Assembly: GCA_964616175.1 (NCBI GenBank)
Contig: CAZTUH010000005.1
Coordinates: 74,788 to 138,787 of the forward strand
Length of the DNA stretch: 64,000 nucleotides
Reading direction: 5' to 3'
DNA from: CAZTUH01 sp964616175
GTDB taxonomy: Bacteria; Pseudomonadota; Gammaproteobacteria; Burkholderiales; Burkholderiaceae_B
Shown: positions 27,157 to 36,873 of the stretch, one piece after another
How the letters are laid out: every line of letters begins with the position of its first letter
How positions within the stretch are numbered: position 1 is the first letter of the stretch
Notes under the pieces: model-generated
What the model was told of the DNA's origin: nothing
The model's input: the letters and a program-made list of their open reading frames with translations, nothing else
The model's database searches: none
Made by a program: the position numbers and the translations under genes

Positions 27157-28257
27157 ATGCCTACACAACCAATAATACCTTCGTTCATGATAGTACGATT
27201 TCTTGTGTTCTTGCTAATTGCTTTTGGTATTTATTTTTTGAGAGGTTTTTTAATTCCAGGACTAATGGCCTTGATTATTGGCCTAGGAAGCTGGCCAATC
27301 TATCAATCTGTTGTTAACCGATTATCTGGGAAAACTCTTCTTGCTTCTTCTTTAGCTCTTTTGTTAGTTGTTCTTGTTTTGATCATTCCTATAGGTTTAG
27401 CTCTATCATATTCAGTACAAGAAGCTGGCAATTTTATTGCATGGGCTCTATCTGCGAATAAAAATGGACTTCCAGTACCTCAATGGATTTCCTCAGCTCC
27501 TTTTATTGGGGACCGCTTATCAGAGTATTGGAATAATTTTCTTGGAAAACCTCATGCATTAGGTAGCGTGGTTCAACTGGTTAGTGGAGAACATTTGGGA
27601 AATATTTATAGAATGCTTTTATCAGCTACTGGCAATATTTTTCACGTGTTCTTTACAGTTCTATCTATGTTGATTATTCTATTTTTTGTTTATAAAGATG
27701 GAGCATGCATGATAAAACAATTAGATATATTGGGAGAGAAAATTCTTCCTGATCGATGGACTAGACTCTCAAGAGTTGTTCCTGCTACTATTAGTGCAAC
27801 AATAAATGGGATGGTTCTGATTGCAATAGGAGAAGGAGTAGTTCTTGGAATTGCTTATTGGATAGCTCATGTTCCGTTTCCAGTACTTTTGGGTGTAATT
27901 ACTTGTTTTATGGCTTTAATTCCTGGAGGAGCGCCTTTGGCTTTTTCATCAGTAAGTTTATATCTAATTAGTCATGGTTTCAATGCAGAAGGTTTAGGTC
28001 TATTCATATGGGGGGCACTTGAGCTTTTGGTTGTTGATAAAACATTGCGCCCACGATTGATTGGGGGGCCTGTGAAATTGCCATTCTTACCAACTTTTTT
28101 TGGTTTAATAGGAGGGCTTAAAACAATGGGAATTATTGGTTTGTTTGTTGGCCCTGTTTTAATGGCTTTGCTTGTTGGAATATGGCGAGAGTGGATACAT
28201 AATGCAAGTCGTGAACAAAGAAAAGTAAGAGTTCGAAACCATAGATTAACAAATTAG
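27157..28257 (+). CDS. AI-2E (PerM/TqsA) family membrane protein
   Basis: About 366 residues with seven or eight predicted membrane helices. Paired hydrophobic segments sit near the N-terminus (VFLLIAFGIYFL) and around residues 60-90, with a soluble middle and a C-terminal group of helices. The family region is FPVLLGVITCFMALIPGGAP and LVVDKTLRPRLIGGP; a C-terminal LPTFFGLIGGLKTMGIIGLFVGP is typical. The family includes exporters and a Na+/H+ antiporter, so substrate cannot be inferred. ATG 27157 is taken as start. It is convergent with mutY. Confidence 0.88.
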   Translation: MPTQPIIPSFMIVRFLVFLLIAFGIYFLRGFLIPGLMALIIGLGSWPIYQSVVNRLSGKTLLASSLALLLVVLVLIIPIGLALSYSVQEAGNFIAWALSANKNGLPVPQWISSAPFIGDRLSEYWNNFLGKPHALGSVVQLVSGEHLGNIYRMLLSATGNIFHVFFTVLSMLIILFFVYKDGACMIKQLDILGEKILPDRWTRLSRVVPATISATINGMVLIAIGEGVVLGIAYWIAHVPFPVLLGVITCFMALIPGGAPLAFSSVSLYLISHGFNAEGLGLFIWGALELLVVDKTLRPRLIGGPVKLPFLPTFFGLIGGLKTMGIIGLFVGPVLMALLVGIWREWIHNASREQRKVRVRNHRLTN

Positions 28258-28293
28258 AAGTTCATCATAAATCAACAAATATTCTAATTTCGT

Positions 28294-29349
28294 TTAGAAT
28301 AGAGATTCTTCCAATAGATTTAGAAGTTTCCTAACAGGGCTGGGTATAGGAGTTGATTTTAATTCTTCTTTTTTAACCCAAACATATCTTTTTTTAGAAT
28401 TAACTGAGACTTCAGATAAAAAAGAAACAGTTAGATAAATTGGTTTAATGCGCAATCGATAATGTGAAAACACATGGACAAATTCTTGTAACTCACGGTA
28501 TCCATTGACGATTAAACCTAATTTCTTAGCTACAGATAATGGAGAATGCGAAGCATCAAATTCTGGAAAACTCCATAAAGATCTCCAAATTCCATTTTTT
28601 GGTCTTTTTTCAAAAAGGAAAAACTCTTTGGCCTGTGCTATAAAGAAGCAAGTTTCTTGTTCAGGTTGTTTCTTTTTTACCTTTTTTCTTGGAAATTCAC
28701 TCTGTCTGCCTTGGATATTAGCAAGACAAGTTGTTGAAACTGGGCAGCGAAAACATTCAGGTTTTCGAGGTTTACATAGTGTTGCACCGAGATCGATCAA
28801 TCCTTGAGTATAATTAATCATGTTTAAATCTTTTGATTCTCTTATTTTTTCTTCAGCAAGTTTCCACAATTTATTAATTGTTCTTACTTTGTTGATATCT
28901 TCATGAATGGAAAAATATCTTGCGAAAATTCGTTTAACATTACCATCCATAATTGGAGAACGTTCCTGATATGCAAAGGCTGCAATTGCTGCTGCTGTAG
29001 AACGTCCAATTCCAGGCAGCAAGTTGATTTCTCTAGAATTTTTTGGGAATTTTCCATCAAAATTGGAAACAACAATTTTGGCACAACGATGTAAGTTAAG
29101 TGCACGAGCATAATAACCTAGTCCTGCCCAATGTGACATGATGTCTTTTTCTTTTGCACTAGCTAACTCCTGAATACTTGGAAACTGTTTAAGAAAAGCT
29201 TGATAATAGGGAATAACTGTAACAACTTGAGTTTGTTGGAGCATAACTTCAGATAACCAAATCCGATAGGGATCTTTAGTTCCTTGCCATGGCAAGTTAT
29301 GTCGGCCATACAACTCATACCAACGAACAATTAGATCAGAAAAATGCAT
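28294..29349 (-). CDS. mutY: A/G-specific adenine glycosylase
   Basis: Removes adenine mispaired with 8-oxoguanine. It has 351 residues. The helix-hairpin-helix and catalytic region reads LPGIGRSTAAAIAAFAY followed by the Asp in IMDGNVKR (about residue 140). The [4Fe-4S] ligands are CKPRKPECFRCPVSTTC (about residue 195). The C-terminal third is the Nudix-like 8-oxoguanine recognition domain (EKRPKNGIWRSLWSFPEF). Together with the MutT-like domain at 16711-17682 it suggests that part of the GO repair system remains. Confidence 0.95.
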   Translation of the reverse strand: MHFSDLIVRWYELYGRHNLPWQGTKDPYRIWLSEVMLQQTQVVTVIPYYQAFLKQFPSIQELASAKEKDIMSHWAGLGYYARALNLHRCAKIVVSNFDGKFPKNSREINLLPGIGRSTAAAIAAFAYQERSPIMDGNVKRIFARYFSIHEDINKVRTINKLWKLAEEKIRESKDLNMINYTQGLIDLGATLCKPRKPECFRCPVSTTCLANIQGRQSEFPRKKVKKKQPEQETCFFIAQAKEFFLFEKRPKNGIWRSLWSFPEFDASHSPLSVAKKLGLIVNGYRELQEFVHVFSHYRLRIKPIYLTVSFLSEVSVNSKKRYVWVKKEELKSTPIPSPVRKLLNLLEESLF

Positions 29350-29778
29350 ATATTATTAACTTTATATTTTTAAAGGATCATACTAAGCTAATCGATGTTG
29401 AGATAAAACTTCTGATTTGGAAAATACTAGAGCTAAGTCAATTTTCAGAATAATCTGGATAAAAATGAATGATTCTTTCTTCACTTCGAGTTTCAGTTCT
29501 CATGATAGAATTTTCCCAGAAATGATTATTTATTTTCCAAACAAGTAATTTACCATGGAGATTAAGTCCTTTGCATTACAAACTCCAACTGAATTTTCTT
29601 GAAATTTCAATTTAAATTTTTAAAGATATTGCAGTTCAATTTTTATAAGTATCAACACCTGTTGGAGATACGTAAACACAGGTCTTTCTAGGTTTTTTTA
29701 AAAAAAATTCATTTTTGATTTTTCTAGCTTAGACTACCTGATTTTTTTCCGATCAACAATTCTTATAAGATTTTATTA
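29350..29778. other. Spacer upstream of the amino-acid ABC transporter
   Basis: No open frame of a binding protein is present, although aapJ-type genes normally sit here. At about 29656-29684 ACCTGT-(15 bases)-ACAGGT is followed by a T-rich run, resembling a weak terminator. Confidence 0.5.
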
Positions 29779-30978
29779 ATGTCTATATATAAATCTTTTT
29801 TTCGCAAATTTTTTTTTTATAAGATATTTAATTGGAATAATCCACAGATTAGATCTGTCATCTATCAGGGTCTTTTTTTGTTTTTCTTGATCTGGGTTGT
29901 TTCGCTCTTAATTTCAAATGTTTTAAGAAATTTTTCTTTGAGAAACATAGTTACCGGATTTGATTTCATAACACATGAAGCGGGTTTTTCAATAGGGGAT
30001 TCAATTATTAAATATTTTCCTACTGATTCGTATCTTCGTGCTATTCTAGTTGGATTGTCAAATACACTACGAATTGCTTCAATCGGTATTGTTTTAGCAA
30101 CACTTTTAGGATTTTTTCTAGGTATCGGGAGATTATCAAAAAACCGATTGTTTTTTACCTTATCTTCAACCTATGTTGAAATCGTGAGAAATATACCATT
30201 ATTATTGCAGGTATTTTTCTGGTATTCATTAATCATTGAAAGTTTTCCTAATCCCAGTAGAGCTATCAATCCAATTCCAGGTGTTTTCATCTCAAATAGA
30301 GGAATAAGAATCCCATCTCTTGGAGATGGTTTAACTAATTGTTTTTTAGAAATTTCTTTATTTGCTTTGTTCTCTATTTTGATAACAAGATTTTGGATAT
30401 CCAGATGTGAGAAAATTTATGCGAGAGGCATTCTGTTCTCAGGTACTATTATTGGGGTTCTGATTTTTATTGGTTCTATTCTTATATATTTTTTCAATGG
30501 ATTTCCATCTGAAATTGATATTCCAGTAATGAATAGATTTAATTTTCAAGGTGGGTCAAACCTGTCCCCAGAATTTTTAGCTCTTTTAATTAGTTTAGTT
30601 TTCTATTCCTCTGCGTTTATTGCTGAAGTAATAAGATCTGGAATACAAGCTGTTGAATTTTGTCAATGGGAAGCAGGTTATTCAATTGGTTTGAACAAAA
30701 AACAAATATTCAGATTAGTAATTTTTCCCCAAGCATTGCGAATTTTTATTCCACCTATGATAAGCCAATATCTAAATTTAACTAAGAATAGTTCATTAGC
30801 TATAGTAATTGGCTATCCAGATATCGTTTCAATAATCAATACAATTATCAATCAAACTGGCCAGGCTATTGAAGGAGTTTTACTCATTTTGTCTACATAT
30901 TTGGGAATTAATTTATCCATTTCCATTCTTATGAACCTATACAATAAATATGTAGTTATGAATGCGGATATTAGATAG
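29779..30978 (+). CDS. aapQ: Amino-acid ABC transporter permease 1 (AapQ/GltJ-like)
   Basis: Membrane subunit of a polar amino-acid importer of the general L-amino-acid type. It has 399 residues and about eight helices, starting around residue 30. The HisM-type region begins LVGLSNTLRIASIGIVLATLLGF (about residue 90) and YVEIVRNIPLLLQVFF. The cytoplasmic EAA loop, which contacts the ATPase, is AGYSIGLNKKQIFRLVIFPQAL (about residue 300). Length and central insertion fit AapQ rather than a small HisQ-like permease. It is followed after two bases by aapM. Confidence 0.9.
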   Translation: MSIYKSFFRKFFFYKIFNWNNPQIRSVIYQGLFLFFLIWVVSLLISNVLRNFSLRNIVTGFDFITHEAGFSIGDSIIKYFPTDSYLRAILVGLSNTLRIASIGIVLATLLGFFLGIGRLSKNRLFFTLSSTYVEIVRNIPLLLQVFFWYSLIIESFPNPSRAINPIPGVFISNRGIRIPSLGDGLTNCFLEISLFALFSILITRFWISRCEKIYARGILFSGTIIGVLIFIGSILIYFFNGFPSEIDIPVMNRFNFQGGSNLSPEFLALLISLVFYSSAFIAEVIRSGIQAVEFCQWEAGYSIGLNKKQIFRLVIFPQALRIFIPPMISQYLNLTKNSSLAIVIGYPDIVSIINTIINQTGQAIEGVLLILSTYLGINLSISILMNLYNKYVVMNADIR

Positions 30979-30980
30979 AT

Positions 30981-32093
30981 ATGTTACATCATATAAAAAC
31001 TTTATTTTTCTTTTTCTTTGATGGAATGAGAAAGACGTTTGGAATAAATCCTTTGATATTTTCTTTGAATTTTTTGATTACATGTTTTTTATTTGCTTAT
31101 CTAGCTGCTGTGTTAATTCCTAATTTGCTTAATTGGTTTTTTTTTGAAGCAAATTTTTCAGCAATATCTGCCAAAGAATGCAAAAATTCAGGAGGAGCCT
31201 GTTGGGCATTCATCATAGAAAAATACCGATTTATTTTGTTTGGAATGTACCCTTATACTGAACAATGGCGTCCTTTTTTAGCAACAATGATTCTAACTAT
31301 TTTAATTGCAATTAGTGGATTTAGGAATTTTTGGAGTTCAATCTTACCGATCATTTGGATACTAGGAGTTACTTCTGTTGCATGTCTCATGTGGGGAGGA
31401 ATTTTTGGATTATTCTATGTGGAAAACACTTTTTGGGGAGGCTTACCTTTGACCTTGATTTTATCAATTATGGGAATCCTATTTGCATTTCCACTTGGTA
31501 TTTTCTTAGCACTTGGAAGATGCTCAAAAATGCCAGCTATCAGCTTTTTAAGCATTATTTACATAGAGTTGGTTCGAGGTATACCCTTAGTTAGTTTGCT
31601 CTTTATTTCTTCTATTATATTTCCTTTTCTCTTTCCTGAAAGTTTTTGTTTTGACAAGTTGCTTCGTGCACAAGTCGCAATCATTATTTTTGCTGCTGCT
31701 TATATTGCAGAAACAATAAGAGGAGGGTTACAAGCTATTCCTGCTGGTCAATATGATGGAGCTTCTTCTTTGGGACTGAACTATTGGCAGAGAATGTTCA
31801 AGGTTATCTTGCCACAAGCCATGCAAATGGTAATTTCTCCATTAATTAGTATTTTTATTTCTATATTCAAAGACACATCATTAGTTGTTGTGATAGGAAT
31901 ATTTGATCTTACTCTTTCAGCTAAGTCCGCTCTTTCTGATCCACAATGGTACGGACTTGGATTAGAAACATATATTTTTATTTCATTAATTTATTTTTTA
32001 TACTGTTATCTCATATCAAGATTTGGAAGAGCTATAGAGAAGAATTTTAGAAAAGCAAATTTCCAAAAGGAGATGATTAATCATGCAAAATAG
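30981..32093 (+). CDS. aapM: Amino-acid ABC transporter permease 2 (AapM-like)
   Basis: Second membrane subunit, 370 residues. Features are a periplasmic segment with Cys and Trp (KECKNSGGACWAFI, about residue 70), then a central helix pair and the transport core from YIELVRGIPLVSLLF (about residue 195). The EAA loop is ASSLGLNYWQRMFKVILPQAM (about residue 260). The 3' end overlaps aapP by 11 bases, which fixes the operon. The periplasmic substrate-binding subunit is not encoded beside it. Confidence 0.9.
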   Translation: MLHHIKTLFFFFFDGMRKTFGINPLIFSLNFLITCFLFAYLAAVLIPNLLNWFFFEANFSAISAKECKNSGGACWAFIIEKYRFILFGMYPYTEQWRPFLATMILTILIAISGFRNFWSSILPIIWILGVTSVACLMWGGIFGLFYVENTFWGGLPLTLILSIMGILFAFPLGIFLALGRCSKMPAISFLSIIYIELVRGIPLVSLLFISSIIFPFLFPESFCFDKLLRAQVAIIIFAAAYIAETIRGGLQAIPAGQYDGASSLGLNYWQRMFKVILPQAMQMVISPLISIFISIFKDTSLVVVIGIFDLTLSAKSALSDPQWYGLGLETYIFISLIYFLYCYLISRFGRAIEKNFRKANFQKEMINHAK

Positions 32094-32823
32094 CATCATT
32101 TGCATACAAGAAGTAAACAAATGGTATGGTCAATTTCATGTACTGCGCAATGTTAATCTTACTGTAAGTCCTAGGGAACGATTGGTGGTATGTGGACCAT
32201 CAGGTTCTGGGAAATCTACAATGATTCGGTGCATTAATGGATTAGAAAAACATGAACAAGGAAAAATATTTGTCGATGGAATAGAATTAACAAATGACCT
32301 CAAGCATATTGAAACTATACGACGGAACGTAGGTATGGTTTTTCAGAATTTTAACTTATTTCCACACTTAACAGTTCTTGAGAATTTAACTCTCGGACCG
32401 ATAAATGTGTTGAAAAAATCAAAAATACAAGCAAAGAATTTGGCAATGAAATACCTTGAACGAGTTCGGATCCCAGAACAAGCAAACAAATATCCTAGAC
32501 AACTTTCTGGTGGACAACAACAGCGGGTTGCAATTGCACGATCTTTATGTATGAACCCGAAAATAATGCTATTCGATGAACCTACTTCTTCTTTAGATCC
32601 TGAAATGATCAATGAAGTTTTAGATGTAATGCTTAATTTAGCTATAGATGATGGTGTAACAATGATTTGCATAACTCATGAAATGAATTTTGCTAAAAAA
32701 GTAGCTGATAAAATTATTTTTATGGACCAAGGTCAAATCGTTGAAGAGAATGATCCAAATTCATTTTTTGAAGGCCCTAAAAGTGAACGTGCTAAATTAT
32801 TTTTAAGTCAGATATTGCGATAG
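32083..32823 (+). CDS. aapP: Amino-acid ABC transporter ATP-binding protein
   Basis: ATPase subunit of the importer, 246 residues. Walker A is GPSGSGKSTM (about residue 38), the signature is LSGGQQQRVAIAR (about residue 142), Walker B is IMLFDEPTSSLD, and the H-loop is CITHEMNFAKK. The order and strong similarity to GlnQ/AapP-type ATPases support polar amino acids as substrates. It ends the operon; the next gene is about 100 bases away. Confidence 0.95.
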   Translation: MQNSIICIQEVNKWYGQFHVLRNVNLTVSPRERLVVCGPSGSGKSTMIRCINGLEKHEQGKIFVDGIELTNDLKHIETIRRNVGMVFQNFNLFPHLTVLENLTLGPINVLKKSKIQAKNLAMKYLERVRIPEQANKYPRQLSGGQQQRVAIARSLCMNPKIMLFDEPTSSLDPEMINEVLDVMLNLAIDDGVTMICITHEMNFAKKVADKIIFMDQGQIVEENDPNSFFEGPKSERAKLFLSQILR

Positions 32824-32923
32824 AAAAACTCCTTGTATCAAGTATTTTGGTTCCTATTTAATTGAATAAATTTGCAAATATAAGTATTAATCTTTTTAAT
32901 TCCCAGGAAATTTTTTCTTTCAT

Positions 32924-33121
32924 ATGATAGATCATTACCAATCAGAAATTTCTCTATTTTTAGAAAGATATAAAAAGGATCATCCAGACCTTGAGATGAG
33001 ACAACGAGAGGGTCGTTTTCGTCTCTGGGATAGAAAAGTGTTAGATCGAGAAGATTCAGAATCCAGGGAATGTCTTTCCTCTGAGAACATTCCTCAAAAA
33101 TCCTATGTTTATTACGATTGA
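32924..33121 (+). CDS. DUF3460 family small protein
   Basis: Sixty-five residues, no signal peptide or membrane helix. The pattern YQSEISLFLERYKKDHPDLE, RQREGRFRLWD and a C-terminal PQKSYVYYD matches the small acidic DUF3460 family found in Betaproteobacteria, whose function is unknown. Keeping it in a reduced genome suggests a real role. The ATG at 32924 is the only sensible start. It lies downstream of aapP and is convergent with thiE. Confidence 0.85.
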   Translation: MIDHYQSEISLFLERYKKDHPDLEMRQREGRFRLWDRKVLDREDSESRECLSSENIPQKSYVYYD

Positions 33122-33231
33122 ACCGCTCTATTTTTATGAAATTTATTTTTATCTTGAAGTAAATTCAATTGCCTGAAAATGGTTTATAAATAAAATCTAA
33201 AAAATAAACGAAAGTATGTTTCATGAGTAAA

Positions 33232-33903
33232 TCATGTAGGATTAGAATATTTTTCTAGGGCCATGACATATTTTTCAGCAGTTTCTTTAATATTACTGGT
33301 ATTAAAAAGACCATCAGAAATTGCAATTCTATCAATTCCTGATTTTAATACCAGTTCAACATTACTTACAGAAATGCCTCCGATTGCAACGATAGGTGTG
33401 CATCTTTTCAATTGCTTACAAGCTTCTTGTAAGAAGCTTAGTGAAGCTTGACTAGCTTTAGGTTTTGTCCGTGAAGGAAAAATTGAACCAATACTTACAT
33501 ATGAAGCGCCAAAACTAATATTTGAATACAATCGGCCAATATCATTGTAACAAGAAACTCCAATTAAAAAATCAGGATCTACATGAGATCTTATTTGTTC
33601 GATGGAAGAATCCATTTTTCCAATATGGACTCCATTGGCTCGCACCTCTTGGGCCAACTGCCAATTGTCATTAATAATAAAAATTATTCCAAAATCATGA
33701 CAAATGCTCGATAGCTCTTTTGCTTTCTGAAACAGCTTACTTTTATTTAAGTTTTTCTGACGAAATTGTAAAACATGCATTCCACCCTTTGCTGCTTCTT
33801 TGACAGCAGTTACTAATTTTTTAGTGTTGTTCCATTCTGGAGTAATTCCATACAATCCAAGTGGCAAAGTAGAACGTTTTCCTAAAATACTATCTCGAAA
33901 CAT
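33232..33903 (-). CDS. thiE: Thiamine-phosphate synthase
   Basis: Couples HMP-pyrophosphate to thiazole phosphate to give thiamine phosphate. It has 223 residues in one TIM barrel. Catalytic and binding segments are kept: LQFRQKNLNK (about residue 45), FIINDNWQLA (about residue 76), GVHIGKMD, GVSCYN (about residue 115), the pyrophosphate-binding GSIFPSRTKPKA, and VAIGGISVSN. This is the canonical enzyme, in contrast to the diverged domain in the Nudix fusion at 16711-17682. Confidence 0.95.
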   Translation of the reverse strand: MFRDSILGKRSTLPLGLYGITPEWNNTKKLVTAVKEAAKGGMHVLQFRQKNLNKSKLFQKAKELSSICHDFGIIFIINDNWQLAQEVRANGVHIGKMDSSIEQIRSHVDPDFLIGVSCYNDIGRLYSNISFGASYVSIGSIFPSRTKPKASQASLSFLQEACKQLKRCTPIVAIGGISVSNVELVLKSGIDRIAISDGLFNTSNIKETAEKYVMALEKYSNPT

Positions 33904-34139
33904 TTTTAGTTTATTGAAAATTTAAAAATTGTAGTATCAATCTTTGAGTCTAAATTTTTTTCAAAGAAAATCATAGAAAATTAACAGAAATAGTTTTTCT
34001 ATAATTTTTATTTTTCGAAACTAAATTTACTTGTTAATTTCAATCCAGTTTACATTTGAAATGTTTTGCATATCAGCTTATCATTTGATGGTTTTGAAAA
34101 CCTAGATAGCAATTTATATTTAATAGAAGAAAACTGAAA

Positions 34140-34307
34140 ATGATGCGTACTTGGATGTGTCTTGTTTGTGGTTGGATTTATGATGAAAAAATTGGATTTC
34201 CAGAAATGGGAATCCCAGCAGGAACTAGATGGGAAGATCTTTCCCCAAATTGGAATTGTCCCGAATGTGGAGCACGAAAAGAGGATTTTGAGCTGATAGA
34301 GATCTGA
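34140..34307 (+). CDS. Rubredoxin
   Basis: A 55-residue iron protein for one-electron transfer. Translation gives MMRTWMCLVCGWIYDEKIG at the start and a second metal site in NWNCPECGARKEDFEL. These two CxxCG knuckles, separated by about 30 residues, bind a single Fe. The conserved aromatic and Gly pattern (GWIYDEK, PAGTRWEDLSPNW) is present. It ends one base before ruvX. Rubredoxin near ruvX is common in Burkholderiales, usually with yqgE between; yqgE is missing here. The redox partner is unknown. Confidence 0.96.
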   Translation: MMRTWMCLVCGWIYDEKIGFPEMGIPAGTRWEDLSPNWNCPECGARKEDFELIEI

Positions 34308-34308
34308 A

Positions 34309-34704
34309 ATGAGTCAAGAAATATTGTTATCATTTGATATAGGGGAAAGAAAAACAGGGATCGCTATTGGGAATTCTTTTTTGAAACAAGCAAGGCCATT
34401 AAAAATTATCTTTTCTAGAAGAAAGGAAATTCAATTGGAGAAGATGAGAAAACTGTTAGAAGAATGGAAACCAGAACGAGTAATAATGGGAATTACCTTT
34501 ACAAATTCGTTAAAGAACCAAAGCAATAGACGTGTACTTTATTTTGCCAATCTTTTTCGGCATGTTTATAAAATAAAAGTCGAGTTAGTTGACGAATCTT
34601 ATTCCAGTAGAGAAGCTCAAGAGATATTGAAAAATAATAAACCAGATGATGCCATAGCTGCTTATGTAATTTTGCAGAGATATCTAGATAATTGTCTAAA
34701 TTAA
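34309..34704 (+). CDS. ruvX: Putative Holliday junction resolvase / pre-16S rRNA nuclease YqgF
   Basis: RNase H-fold nuclease of 131 residues, associated with 16S rRNA 5' maturation. The first catalytic Asp is in LSFDIGERKTGIAIG at the N-terminus, the second acidic site in ELVDESYSSREAQ (about residue 97), and the last in KPDDAIAAYVILQRYLD. All three acidic positions are kept. It follows rubredoxin with one base between, so both are likely co-transcribed, and is convergent with apaH. Confidence 0.93.
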   Translation: MSQEILLSFDIGERKTGIAIGNSFLKQARPLKIIFSRRKEIQLEKMRKLLEEWKPERVIMGITFTNSLKNQSNRRVLYFANLFRHVYKIKVELVDESYSSREAQEILKNNKPDDAIAAYVILQRYLDNCLN

Positions 34705-34721
34705 AAATTAAACTCTAAATT

Positions 34722-35546
34722 TTACTTGGATAAGGTTTTTATGTTTTGAACATTGGGAATTTGTATCAAGTGTCGATCATGCAACCGCATAGCAGTTAGA
34801 TATCCTCCCCAAATGCAACCAGTATCTAAACAAACCAGGTTAGGTCGGATAAACAAACCAAGATCAGACCAATGTCCAAAGAAAATGGATATCTCATGAG
34901 TTTTTCGGTTAGGAACATCAAACCATGGGATAAAAAAATTTTTACCAGGAATGGAAGGATTTAATTGATATCTTTTTCTGTTATTCCTGTCAAATGATAC
35001 CATCTGTCCATTATATTCACATAGGCGAATCTTGGTAAATACATTAATAGCAGAACGGATTTGATCAGAATCTTTGCAATTATATATTTCTTTTATTTTT
35101 TTTTGCCAATTTGATGCACGAAACATATCTTGAATTTCAGAAGCAATTGATAATATTTTTGGTATATCCCAATTAGCTAATACACCAGCATGGACCATTA
35201 AATGGTCATGCTCAAAATGTGCTAGTGGACGAAAGCGCAACCAATTAATCAAATCATTATAATCTGGAGCATTTAAAATGGTATCTAATACTGTTTCAGG
35301 CTTTGAAAATCCAACTCCAGCTGCTAAAGCAAGCAAATGAATATCATGGTTTCCAAGAACCACAACACTTCGATCATCTAAAGTCATGATTTTTCGCAAG
35401 GTATCTAATGATCCAAATCCTCTGTTTACCAAATCCCCAGCAAACCAAAATCTAGCATTCGGATCAATTTGAGAGTTTCTTAAAAGTTGGTTTAGCTCAA
35501 AGTAGCAACCATGGATATCACCAACAACCCATATATTGGTTTTCAT
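34722..35546 (-). CDS. apaH: Symmetrical bis(5'-nucleosyl)-tetraphosphatase
   Basis: Hydrolyses Ap4A to two ADP; in E. coli it also removes Np4 caps from RNA. It has 274 residues and is a metallophosphoesterase: GDIHGC (residues 9-14), GDLVNRG (about residue 37), GNHDIHLLALAAG (about residue 65) and HAGVLANWD carry the metal ligands. The C-terminal FFGHWSDLG and VCLDTGCIWGG match the family. It starts within the lptG stop codon (ATGA overlap), so the two genes are coupled. Confidence 0.95.
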   Translation of the reverse strand: MKTNIWVVGDIHGCYFELNQLLRNSQIDPNARFWFAGDLVNRGFGSLDTLRKIMTLDDRSVVVLGNHDIHLLALAAGVGFSKPETVLDTILNAPDYNDLINWLRFRPLAHFEHDHLMVHAGVLANWDIPKILSIASEIQDMFRASNWQKKIKEIYNCKDSDQIRSAINVFTKIRLCEYNGQMVSFDRNNRKRYQLNPSIPGKNFFIPWFDVPNRKTHEISIFFGHWSDLGLFIRPNLVCLDTGCIWGGYLTAMRLHDRHLIQIPNVQNIKTLSK

Positions 35547-36715
35547 TTTTTGAGTTTTCTTAGAAAATTAACCCAGATATGCTTGTTCTCCATCAGATAA
35601 AGCATAATTAATGATAGCAATATCCCTGAAAAGCTTGTAATTGACATGCTGAACCAAGGTTTGAAATTAAAAATTAAACCTATATTAAGAATATATTGGT
35701 TTATCATGAAAAAGGATATTCCAAGAAAAATTCCAAAAAATACTTTTACTGAAATAGAGTTGTTGCCCCGAATTTCTATGAGAGAAATTGGAGCAGAGAA
35801 AGATATCATGGAAATTAATAATATTGGATGTAAGAGTTTTTTCCAAAAGATATTATTATATTTATGGGTTTGTAATTTATTGTTCTTAAGATAATTTATA
35901 TGATTTTTCAGCATGAAAATTGACATATGCTCAGGACTGAGGGTTTTAGCTAGAAAACAGTTAACATCTAATTTTGTTTTTAGCATATGTTTATTTAGGA
36001 TCTTGGTTTCTAAAATTGGTTCATCTGAACTTAGAGAATCTATACTGATAGATTTATTGTTTTTATTTTCAAAGAAAATTTGTTGTACATTATGTAAATA
36101 CAAATTTTTATTCAAAATTTTACCCTCTTTTGCTATTGAGATCTTATCAAGCTTTGATGTTTTATCAAATTCATAAAGAATAATATCTTCCATTATTCCA
36201 GATTCGGTAAATTTAGAAACATGAATGATTTGGATGCAATCATTTTCAGTCAATTCCCTAAACCATGCTTCCCGTGAATTTTTTTCCCCATTAAATTTGC
36301 AATCTTTCTTGACTCTAAGGTTTGATTCAGAAATTTTTTTTCCAGATTCAGGGATAATAAATTCATTCAATATCAAGGAACTTATTAATATGGGTATGGA
36401 GATTAAATAGAGATGTTTCAGAAGTTTTATGCTACTTAGGCCAGATGATCGAAAAACGATTAGAACATTTGTTTCAGCTAATTTTGATAGGGAAAGTGTG
36501 AAACCTATCAGGATAGCAATAGGTATAAGGTTATACACAAAAATTGGTACCTGCAAACCCTGTGAATATAGTGAGCTAAGAAATGAATCCCATCCATTAA
36601 ATACTTCTGTATCTTCTACAAGTGAAAAAAAAACAAATAAGCTTAATAAAGCTAGCAAAATTGTTAAAAATGAACGGTAAATTTCGTTGGCTAAATAGAA
36701 ACGTATAGTGGTCAT
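35543..36715 (-). CDS. lptG: LPS export system permease LptG-like
   Basis: Inner-membrane subunit of the Lpt machine that extracts LPS toward the outer membrane. It has 390 residues and the expected topology: three N-terminal helices (about residues 12-115), a periplasmic beta-jellyroll domain (about residues 125-275), and three C-terminal helices. The segment LSPEHMSIFMLKNHINYLKNN, just before the C-terminal helices, matches LptG better than LptF. LptF is not adjacent. Together with rfaE2 it supports a real LPS layer. Confidence 0.85.
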   Translation of the reverse strand: MTTIRFYLANEIYRSFLTILLALLSLFVFFSLVEDTEVFNGWDSFLSSLYSQGLQVPIFVYNLIPIAILIGFTLSLSKLAETNVLIVFRSSGLSSIKLLKHLYLISIPILISSLILNEFIIPESGKKISESNLRVKKDCKFNGEKNSREAWFRELTENDCIQIIHVSKFTESGIMEDIILYEFDKTSKLDKISIAKEGKILNKNLYLHNVQQIFFENKNNKSISIDSLSSDEPILETKILNKHMLKTKLDVNCFLAKTLSPEHMSIFMLKNHINYLKNNKLQTHKYNNIFWKKLLHPILLISMISFSAPISLIEIRGNNSISVKVFFGIFLGISFFMINQYILNIGLIFNFKPWFSMSITSFSGILLSLIMLYLMENKHIWVNFLRKLKK

Positions 36716-36873
36716 TATTTCATGGAAAATATATTTTGAGATTGCTCATATAGTAGGTTTTCCAATTTTTGAAAATCTTAAGAATTTTTTGATTTTAGTC
36801 TTTCTAATACTAAGCTTCATCCAAGCAAATCCAAACCAGGAAAGAAGAAAAATCCAAATGTTTTTTGCTTTTT

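Noticed and set aside
33971..34015. Hairpin ATAGAAAA/TTTTCTAT with following T-rich run between thiE and rubredoxin
   Set aside because: A/T-only stem apart from one G-C pair per arm, expected often by chance in this composition.
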